Below are positions 1 to 5,008 of a stretch of DNA of 5,863 nt, in pieces. Numbering within the stretch: the stretch's first letter is position 1; every line of letters starts with the position of its first letter. The stretch is from Nitrospinaceae bacterium. GTDB lineage: Bacteria; Nitrospinota; Nitrospinia; Nitrospinales; VA-1. Both the position numbers and the translations under genes were made by a program. Under the pieces are notes generated by a model, which was not told where the DNA came from, ran no database searches, and saw only the letters and a program-made list of their open reading frames with translations. The stretch covers positions 1-5,863 of the forward strand of contig JAJDBI010000119.1 in assembly GCA_029261435.1 (NCBI GenBank). The letters run 5' to 3'.

Positions 1-455
1 GGTTTGGAATCTTGTGCCAGAAGCTGATTAAAGAAGATGGTAAAAGGGTGGTTCTTTTAGGCACAGAAAAGGAATCGGAATTACTGAATCGAATTAAAAA
101 TTTTGGACCACCAGATACGATCAAGATCATTCCTCCCGTTAACTTGAGAGTCTTGACAGAGTTGTTAAGAAAAAGCCAAATATTCATTGGCAATGATAGT
201 GGAATGATGCACCTTGCTTCAATGGTCGGGGTTCCGGTCTTAGGTATTTTTGGACCAGGAAGCCCTGAGTCGACCGGTCCTTATATGGCTCCGGAAAAGC
301 AGGAAGTGGTGACGCAGAATTTCTCCTGTTCCCCTTGCAGGCAGAAGTTTTTTAAAGAGTGTAAACCTTCTCCTCTTAATAAGCCTTATTGCCTTGAAGA
401 CATTACGGTGAAAGATGTCCATGAGGGAGTGCATCGATTGCTGAAGCGCATTTAG
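1..455 (+). CDS. Glycosyltransferase family 9 (heptosyltransferase-like), C-terminal part, 5' end outside window
   Basis: GT9 enzymes transfer ADP-activated heptose (or related sugars) to the growing LPS core at the cytoplasmic face of the inner membrane. The reading frame is already open at base 3 (Phe-Gly-Ile-Leu-Cys before the first possible TTG start at 12), so the gene begins left of the window. About 150 residues of a usual 330-350 are present. They form the C-terminal Rossmann half that binds the nucleotide sugar: strand KRVVLLGTEKE, then the family signature NDSGMMHLA (about 195-221), then GVPVLGIFGP with a following GPY. The tail carries a Cys cluster (CSPC, then two more Cys), common in LPS heptosyltransferases, and ends in a helix after DITVKDV. 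It stops with TAG, 25 bp before the end of the convergent PRC gene. Family assignment is firm. The acceptor, and whether it is WaaC/WaaF/WaaQ-like, cannot be decided from this half. Confidence 0.9.
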   Translation, partial: FGILCQKLIKEDGKRVVLLGTEKESELLNRIKNFGPPDTIKIIPPVNLRVLTELLRKSQIFIGNDSGMMHLASMVGVPVLGIFGPGSPESTGPYMAPEKQEVVTQNFSCSPCRQKFFKECKPSPLNKPYCLEDITVKDVHEGVHRLLKRI

Positions 456-480
456 AATAAGCTCTCGATTTAATGCGGGA

Positions 481-870
481 TCATTCTTCCCAGTTTTTTA
501 AGGGGCAGGGTCTTTGTAGAGGCAGAGCATAATAATCACGTATCAATTCTTCCTCAAAAGTTGTCAAGCTTGTGATGTCGATAGGAGCGGGTGCCCCCAG
601 CATAGATTCTTTTCGCCACTCGGTTTTTACTTTTCCCAAATCCTTCACTTCACAGACTTCAACAGGCAGGACCACTACTTTCCCGCTTACCTGAAGAAAC
701 CCCCCCAGGTTTATGACCAAATAATAACTATGATAATTCTGACTATCGACCAGCAGGGCATCGATTCTGGCAATGGACTCGTTAAACTTGTCATAAAGGT
801 AGAACCCGATGACGCGGTCAGTTTTGCGCAGCGTGAATACATTTTCTGTTACATGGGTCAGAGGTGTCAT
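481..870 (-). CDS. PRC-barrel domain protein, single domain, 129 aa
   Basis: PRC barrels are small beta-barrel modules known from photosynthetic reaction-centre H subunits and from RimM; stand-alone bacterial versions are mostly uncharacterised. The core spans about residues 17-90. It starts with the strand DRVIGFYLYD, followed by ARIDALLVDSQ, the typical YYLVINLGGFL and then KVVVLPVEVCEV. The C-terminal segment (about 90-115: APAPIDITSL, then an acidic helix ending in DYY) matches the tail often seen after PRC domains, where a proline-tyrosine/isoleucine element precedes EEELIRDYY. No signal peptide or membrane segment is visible, so it is probably cytoplasmic or membrane-peripheral. ATG at 870 is the only standard start in the open frame, which is closed upstream by a stop at 922-924. 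No clear Shine-Dalgarno precedes it. An extended -10 promoter lies about 35 bp upstream. The gene is monocistronic and ends facing the GT9 gene. Domain call good, function unknown. Confidence 0.8.
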   Translation of the reverse strand: MTPLTHVTENVFTLRKTDRVIGFYLYDKFNESIARIDALLVDSQNYHSYYLVINLGGFLQVSGKVVVLPVEVCEVKDLGKVKTEWRKESMLGAPAPIDITSLTTFEEELIRDYYALPLQRPCPLKNWEE

Positions 871-904
871 GCTGATATCGACAGGGTTATTATGTGTTCT
901 GAAA

Positions 905-913
905 ATTATATCA
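905..913 (-). promoter_or_regulatory. Extended -10 promoter (TGATATAAT) for the PRC-barrel gene
   Basis: Read on the minus strand, this is an exact extended -10 element (TG, one base, TATAAT). The -35 region at the proper distance (CCACTT) is poor, as is usual for extended -10 promoters. Transcription would start near 898, giving a leader of roughly 28 nt before the ATG at 870. The site lies in the 110-bp gap between two divergent genes. It was identified by eye only. Confidence 0.5.
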
Positions 914-980
914 AACAGGGATTACTCAAGTGGAGATAAACCGCTATCATGAGTCTTTTGAAATGCTATAGAATAATAGT

Positions 981-1379
981 ATGCAGAATTGCCCGAAGTG
1001 TAATGAAACGTTTCCCGACACACATTTCCGTTGTCTGGAATGTAACATAGAGCTTGTGCCATCAACGGAGCAAAAAGAGGCACCTGATTTGGTCATCCTT
1101 TGCACGGTTTTGAACGAGGCCAAGGCTCATATTATGCGGGGTTTTCTGGAAAGCGAGGGAATTCCCTGCCAGTTGGAGAATATATCTTTTCACGCAGAGC
1201 CCGCGCCGGTTGCAGATCTGATGAAGGTCCGGCTTTGGACACTCAAGGGAGATGCAGAACAAGCTCGACGATTACTGCTTGAGCGTGAAAGTATTCAAGT
1301 TTGCCCTGGCTGTGCAACGGAAGTGGATGAACAAGACGAGATTTGCTCACATTGTGGCGAGAGGTTGGAAGAGTGTTAG
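981..1379 (+). CDS. Zinc ribbon - DUF2007-like - zinc ribbon protein, 132 aa
   Basis: The protein has three parts. Residues 4-21 form a zinc ribbon (Cys4, 7, 18, 21). Residues about 37-100 resemble DUF2007, a family annotated as putative prokaryotic signal-transducing proteins: a strand (DLVILCTVLN), the helix AKAHIMRGFLESEGIPC, a central turn with HAEP, a strand MKVRLWTL and the helix AEQARRLLLE. Residues 108-125 form a second zinc ribbon (Cys108, 111, 122, 125). Both ribbons have exactly the spacing Cx2Cx10Cx2C. No signal peptide or membrane helix is present, so a cytoplasmic zinc-binding regulator or adaptor is the natural reading; no partner is known from the sequence. The ATG at 981 fits, because the first ribbon begins three residues later. 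No clear Shine-Dalgarno lies upstream; a TATAGAAT-like box ends only 6 bp before the ATG. The gene ends in TAG, 10 bp from the convergent GT2 gene. Confidence 0.8.
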   Translation: MQNCPKCNETFPDTHFRCLECNIELVPSTEQKEAPDLVILCTVLNEAKAHIMRGFLESEGIPCQLENISFHAEPAPVADLMKVRLWTLKGDAEQARRLLLERESIQVCPGCATEVDEQDEICSHCGERLEEC

Positions 1380-1389
1380 GCGGAATAAA

Positions 1390-2076
1390 TCAATTCTTGA
1401 ATCTAAATTTACATATATACCAGATGGCAGCGAAGCCGTCTTTCCAAGTGATTTTTTTTCCTTCTGAATAGTCTCTACCGCTGTATGAGATGGGGACTTC
1501 ATAGACCCGGAATTTATTTTTCGCAACTTTGGCGGTGAATTCGGGTTCAAATCCAAAGCGGTTGCATTTGAAGGTCAGGGTGTCGTTCACTTGTTTTGTG
1601 AAGACCTTATAGCCTGTTTCCATGTCGGTCAGGTTCAGGTTGGTGAACATGTTCGATAAGGTGGTGAGAAATTTATTGCCAAGATAATGCCAGAAGAACA
1701 ATACCCGGTGAGTTCCACCCTGGAACCTGGATCCAAATACAACATCGGCTCGTCCATCGAGAATGGGGGCAAGCAATATTTCGTAGTCGACGGGATCATA
1801 CTCAAGGTCAGCATCCTGAATGATGATGATATCCCCCTGCGCTTTGGAAAAACCAGTACGCAATGCGGCACCTTTACCTTTGTTACGATCATGGTAAAGA
1901 ACCTGGAAGTTATCCTTATCCTCATATTTTTTCAAGACATCTCGTGTTCCGTCTGTGGAGTAATCATCAACCAGGATGATTTCTTTTGCGTAGTCCACAG
2001 CTTCTACCTTGGAAATCAGAATATGAAGCGTATCACGTTCGTTATAAACTGGAATGACGATGGAGAGTTTAGTCAA
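1390..2076 (-). CDS. Glycosyltransferase family 2, dolichyl/polyprenyl-phosphate sugar synthase-like, 228 aa
   Basis: This is a GT-A fold enzyme expected to move a sugar from a nucleotide donor to a polyprenyl phosphate or glycan acceptor at the inner face of the membrane. Visible elements are the N-terminal strand KLSIVIPVYNE (3-13), DDYSTDGT (37-44, donor binding), KGKGAALRTGF (66-75 region), the metal-binding DAD with LEYDP (88-94), GSRFQGG (115-121), METGYKVF (152-159), FGFEPEFTAK (174-183) and the C-terminal VYEVPISYSGR plus GKKITWKDG typical of DPM1-like GT2 proteins. It has no C-terminal membrane helices, unlike GtrB/ArnC relatives. The start is TTG at 2076: the conserved first strand begins two residues later and no ATG is available. 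AGG seven bases upstream serves as Shine-Dalgarno and overlaps the TAG stop of the preceding DUF5989-like gene, which suggests translational coupling. Sugar and acceptor are not determinable. Confidence 0.92.
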   Translation of the reverse strand: MTKLSIVIPVYNERDTLHILISKVEAVDYAKEIILVDDYSTDGTRDVLKKYEDKDNFQVLYHDRNKGKGAALRTGFSKAQGDIIIIQDADLEYDPVDYEILLAPILDGRADVVFGSRFQGGTHRVLFFWHYLGNKFLTTLSNMFTNLNLTDMETGYKVFTKQVNDTLTFKCNRFGFEPEFTAKVAKNKFRVYEVPISYSGRDYSEGKKITWKDGFAAIWYICKFRFKN

Positions 2077-2084
2077 GTTATGAC

Positions 2085-2264
2085 CTAGAATAGGGTGTAA
2101 ATAAAGGGGGCAACGGCACTACCCTCTGTCAGAACGATAAGCAGGCTCATTAGCAACATGATGAAGACAATGGATCCCAGCCACCATTTGTTCTGAGTTT
2201 TGAAAAATTCCCAGAACTCTGCAAGTAAGGTAAGTTTGCTGTCAGAGTCAGGTGGATTGCTCAT
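2085..2264 (-). CDS. DUF5989-like single-span membrane protein, 59 aa
   Basis: The product is short. A polar N-terminus (about 1-10) is followed by an amphipathic stretch LLAEFWEFFKTQNKWW. One hydrophobic span (about 28-46) comes next, and then the conserved tail GSAVAPFIYTLF. The order Phe/Trp-rich helix, KWW, membrane span and SAVAPFIYTLF is what I recognise as the DUF5989 family, small inner-membrane proteins of about 50 residues with no established function. They are often found beside carbohydrate-modifying genes such as carbamoyltransferases; that association is from memory. ATG at 2264 gives a family-like length. An in-frame TTG at 2276 would add four residues, and neither start has a strong Shine-Dalgarno. 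It stops with TAG 8 bp before the GT2 start, so the two are surely cotranscribed. It may dock the otherwise soluble GT2 at the membrane (inference). Confidence 0.75.
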   Translation of the reverse strand: MSNPPDSDSKLTLLAEFWEFFKTQNKWWLGSIVFIMLLMSLLIVLTEGSAVAPFIYTLF

Positions 2265-2403
2265 CAGGAACGCCAATTATTATTTGCCTGCAATAGATTT
2301 TAGAACAGGAAAAGTCCAAAGTCTAAAATAATTTTATCGGAATTTAATTGTGAAACCTTTAATGAGTCTAACGATATCGAATTAGGAAGCTCTATTTTAC
2401 GGG

Positions 2404-2431
2404 ATAATATATTGCTTGCCATTCCTGTCAA
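2404..2431 (-). promoter_or_regulatory. Near-consensus sigma70 promoter for the DUF5989-GT2 pair
   Basis: On the minus strand, a perfect -35 box TTGACA (plus-strand 2426-2431) is followed, after a 16-bp spacer, by TATTAT (2404-2409), five of six matches to the -10 consensus. Transcription would start near 2397, giving a leader of about 130 nt ahead of the ATG at 2264. The leader is A/T-rich and contains a 13-bp palindrome (TAAAAT A ATTTTA, 2324-2336). This makes the pair independent of the clpC operon upstream. Called by eye; no alternative promoter of comparable quality is seen in the gap. Confidence 0.6.
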
Positions 2432-2549
2432 AGTGCCGGTAATCAAGGGGAAAAAGGGAGTTTTTTTATTAAAGGAAAAATAGACGAAGATAGCTGTGAT
2501 GAAAGTATGCATATAGGCCTCGCAGATACTGACACCAACGAAGACGGTT

Positions 2550-3878
2550 TCATTTTTTGCCGGAGAAGTTGTATTCACCATCCTTCAGGGTCACGTTTAT
2601 TTGATCTCCAGGTTCGAAGTCTCCTGTCAGGATTTTCATCGAGATTGGGTTTTCAATTTCATTCTCTATTAGTCTCTTTAAGGGTCGGGCGCCATAAATT
2701 TCGCTGTAACCCTCTTCGGAAAGTTTGTCGATAGCATCAGAGTTCACGTTGATGGACAGATTTTTATCGTTCAGGCGTTTGTTTAGATTCTGAATCATCA
2801 GGTCGGCAATGGCGCGAATGTTTTCCCTGGTTAAGGTATGAAAGACAATCAAATCATCAAGCCGGTTGAGAAATTCAGGCTTGAAGAGTTTTCTTGCTTC
2901 GTTGATCACAAGAGTTTTGATGACTTCATATTGCTTGCTGACTTCGGTTTTGGCAAATCCGATGCCTTTGTTGGGCTCGGAAATGGATTTCGATCCGATA
3001 TTTGATGTGCCAATAATAATGGCATTTTTGAAACTGGTCACGCGGCCATGTGCATCCGTTAGCCTTCCGTCATCCAGCAGTTGTAGAAGAATATTGAAAA
3101 CATCGGGATGTGCTTTTTCCAGTTCATCCAGAAGAATGACCGAGTAAGGGTGTCTACGGACTTTTTCGGTCAGTTGGCCACCCTCGTCATACCCAACATA
3201 GCCCGGTGGAGAGCCAATGATTTTTGAGACAGAATGTTTTTCCATATATTCAGACATGTCGAGTCGGATCAGCCTGTTTTCGTCATCAAGCAGAAATTCT
3301 GCCAGGGCCTTGGCCAGTTCTGTTTTTCCCACTCCAGTAGGTCCGAGCATGAGGAAGGACCCGATGGGCTTGTCTTTTTCCTTAAGGCCTGCACGGTTCC
3401 TTCGAATGGCGTTACTCACTGCTATGATGGCGTTGTCTTGACCGATGACTCTTTTATGCAGATTGGTTTCCATGTGAGTCAACTTGTCCTGCTCGGTTTC
3501 CTGGATTTTATTGACAGGAATTCCAGTCCACTCTGAAACCACATTGGCAATGTCTTCGGCGGTGACATTATTATCCATTGTTGCCAGAGTTTGCTTCCAG
3601 TCCTCGCGGGCCTTTTCAAGCTTATTGTCAATGGCTATGATCTCCTGGCGAACGGAAGCTACGGCTTGAAAATTTTGCTGTGTGAATTCTTCTTTTTGTT
3701 TGAGATTCAATCGATTTTTTTCGTTTTCCAATTCCCTGATATGAGTGGGAACATTGATCAAGGCCAAATGTTTCTGGGCTCCTGCTTCATCCAATAAATC
3801 TACAGCTTTATCGGGCAGAGCCCGGTCTGAAATATGTTTTTCAGAAAGTTTTGCGGCGGTATCCAGAGCCTCATCCAT
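2550..3878 (-). CDS. clpC: ClpC-type AAA+ unfoldase, C-terminal part (after in-frame TAG)
   Basis: This is the downstream part of the clpC frame split by the TAG at 3930-3932. Homology does not start at the ATG at 3878 but continues back to 3929 (GLKSRYEKHH and neighbours), so the fragment is not a natural gene start, and no Shine-Dalgarno precedes that ATG. Numbering from the ATG: the end of AAA+ domain 1 (ISDRALPDKAVDLLDEA, 16-32); a short ClpC-type middle domain of about 50 residues with a UVR-like coiled coil (about 47-98), much shorter than in ClpB; domain 2 Walker A GPTGVGKT (179-186); pore loop GYVG (226-229); Walker B VILLDE (247-252); sensor 1 TSNIG (291-295); IGF (306-308) in the ClpP-docking position; arginine finger in FLNRLDD; and sensor 2 GARPLKR (396-402). 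Short middle domain plus IGF argue for ClpC, a ClpP partner, rather than the disaggregase ClpB. Alone, this part could not form a complete two-ring unfoldase. Confidence 0.85.
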   Translation of the reverse strand: MDEALDTAAKLSEKHISDRALPDKAVDLLDEAGAQKHLALINVPTHIRELENEKNRLNLKQKEEFTQQNFQAVASVRQEIIAIDNKLEKAREDWKQTLATMDNNVTAEDIANVVSEWTGIPVNKIQETEQDKLTHMETNLHKRVIGQDNAIIAVSNAIRRNRAGLKEKDKPIGSFLMLGPTGVGKTELAKALAEFLLDDENRLIRLDMSEYMEKHSVSKIIGSPPGYVGYDEGGQLTEKVRRHPYSVILLDELEKAHPDVFNILLQLLDDGRLTDAHGRVTSFKNAIIIGTSNIGSKSISEPNKGIGFAKTEVSKQYEVIKTLVINEARKLFKPEFLNRLDDLIVFHTLTRENIRAIADLMIQNLNKRLNDKNLSINVNSDAIDKLSEEGYSEIYGARPLKRLIENEIENPISMKILTGDFEPGDQINVTLKDGEYNFSGKK

Positions 3879-3929
3879 GAACAGGATAGAATGGTGTTTT
3901 TCATATCGCGATTTGAGTCCATCAAGAAT

Positions 3930-3932
3930 CTA
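3930..3932 (-). other. clpC: In-frame TAG interrupting clpC (codon 357 of about 816)
   Basis: On the minus strand the frame reads Gly-Thr-Ile, TAG, Ile-Leu-Asp-Gly-Leu-Lys. The family has an uninterrupted sequence here (ClpC type: SIQILQGL; ClpB type: TISILRGL), so exactly one codon is affected and no bases are gained or lost. The position normally holds Gln or Ser; CAG to TAG or TCG to TAG are single changes. The stop falls just after the domain 1 arginine fingers. The 5' part (3930-5000) and the 3' part (2550-3929) together give one continuous ClpC of normal length, so the locus should be read as one broken gene unless the base is wrong or the codon is read through. Confidence 0.9.
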
Positions 3933-5000
3933 GATAGTGCCATCAATAGAAGGTTCCTGAACCAGGACGGGCTGGAACCGTCGTGACAAGGCTTTATCCT
4001 CCTCAATATGTTTTTTGTATTCGTCTAATGTTGTGGCTCCAATACACTGAAGCTGTCCCTTGGAGAGAGCGGCTTTGAGCATATTTGAAGCATCAACCCC
4101 TCCTGCTCCCGCCCCTGCGCTGACAATTGTATGGAGTTCATCAATAAACAGGATGATGTTTCCCTGGGCGGCAATGACCTCGTCTTTAACTGCTTTCATG
4201 CGTTCCTCGAACTCTCCTCGCATTTTTGCCCCGGCTATGAGCTCGGACATTTCCAATACTTTAACCCTTTTGCCCATCAGAGTGTCGGGGACTTCAGAGT
4301 TGACGATTCTTTGCGCCAGACGTTCCACAATAACGGTTTTCCCGACTCCCGGTTCGCCTATGATTACAGGGTTATTTTTTCTTCGGCGTGAAAGAATTTG
4401 GATGATACGGTTAATTTCTTTTTCCCTGCCAATAACAGGGTCGAGAGCACCTTTGCGAGCCAGGTCAGTCAAATCGGTGGTGAATTGTTCCAGAATGTCG
4501 GATTTGCCTTCGGTATCTTTTTCATTGATAGTCCGGCCACCTCGTACGGAATCAATCTCACTTTTGACCTTGTCGTAGGTGACGCCCATTTCCTCAAGCA
4601 GGTCGAACATGCTGCCAAGGCTTTTATCAAAGAAAGATAGAAACAAAGCTTCCAGCCCAATAAATTTATCACCCAGTTTTTTTGCCTGTTCTTGAGCGGT
4701 CGTAAATAAAGCTTCTGTTTCTTTTGGGACCTGAATATGCTCAATGGCAGCACCCTGAAACCTGGGTTGATCTTTTTGTAGGGAATAAATTTTTTCAATA
4801 ATTTTTTGGGAAAGCTCCAGGTCGTGAGGGTAGGCGGCTTCAAGAATATCTGTGATCATAGAATCTTCCTGCGCCAACAGTCCAAGCAAGACAAAGTCTG
4901 GAGTCAATGTGTCCTGATGCAGATTGATCATTTCCATGGATCCTACATTCAGTGCTTCGATCACTCTGTCTGTGAAATTGCGAATATGTTGTTGCAGCAT
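3930..5000 (-). CDS. clpC: ClpC-type AAA+ unfoldase, N-terminal part (ends at in-frame TAG)
   Basis: ClpC hexamers unfold substrates using ATP and thread them into the ClpP peptidase in the cytoplasm. This part holds the N domain with two Clp repeats (about 1-150; FTDRVIEAL and the second repeat near LFTTAQEQAKKLGDKFIGLEALF) and nearly all of AAA+ domain 1: DPVIGREKEI (187-196), Walker A GEPGVGKT (215-222), Walker B ILFIDE (283-288), sensor 1 IGATT (320-324) and arginine fingers in ALSRRFQPV (R340, R341). The pore loop reads GAKMRGEFEER with Met260 where the family has Tyr (KYRG). The start ATG at 5000 lies 8 bp after the stop of the HDAC-like gene, preceded only by a weak TGAG Shine-Dalgarno, so the two form an operon. 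Translation ends at TAG after residue 356; the missing part continues in frame beyond it. Clp family certain; ClpC subtype judged from the middle domain and ClpP loop of the 3' part. Confidence 0.9.
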   Translation of the reverse strand: MLQQHIRNFTDRVIEALNVGSMEMINLHQDTLTPDFVLLGLLAQEDSMITDILEAAYPHDLELSQKIIEKIYSLQKDQPRFQGAAIEHIQVPKETEALFTTAQEQAKKLGDKFIGLEALFLSFFDKSLGSMFDLLEEMGVTYDKVKSEIDSVRGGRTINEKDTEGKSDILEQFTTDLTDLARKGALDPVIGREKEINRIIQILSRRRKNNPVIIGEPGVGKTVIVERLAQRIVNSEVPDTLMGKRVKVLEMSELIAGAKMRGEFEERMKAVKDEVIAAQGNIILFIDELHTIVSAGAGAGGVDASNMLKAALSKGQLQCIGATTLDEYKKHIEEDKALSRRFQPVLVQEPSIDGTI

Positions 5001-5008
5001 TTATCAGC

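Noticed and set aside
477..499. Possible terminator between GT9 and PRC genes (GGGA, loop, TCCC, then six T)
   Set aside because: The stem is only 4 bp and most of it lies inside the PRC coding region; too weak to call.
961..980. TATAGAAT box right before the DUF2007 gene as a promoter for a leaderless transcript
   Set aside because: No matching -35 hexamer at 16-18 bp and no other support; not listed as a feature.
1687..2088. Plus-strand open frame of 133 codons
   Set aside because: Lies antisense to the GT2 gene, whose motifs are unambiguous; no independent start signal or recognisable domain.
2300..2581. Minus-strand open frame of 93 codons in the gap after clpC, with some hydrophobic stretches
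   Set aside because: It overlaps the clpC 3' end by 32 bp and its ATG abuts the AAGG with no spacing. It contains the best promoter of the region within its body, has biased A/T-driven composition and resembles no family I know. Most likely non-coding leader/intergenic sequence; a homologue search would settle it.
3930..3932. Reassignment of TAG to a sense codon in this organism
   Set aside because: Three other genes in the window stop at TAG at the expected family length, and no other gene carries an internal TAG. Kept only as a remote option in the findings.
4060..4578. Plus-strand open frame of 172 codons
   Set aside because: Exactly antisense to the conserved AAA+ domain 1 of clpC; Ser/Arg/Pro-rich shadow translation with no family resemblance.
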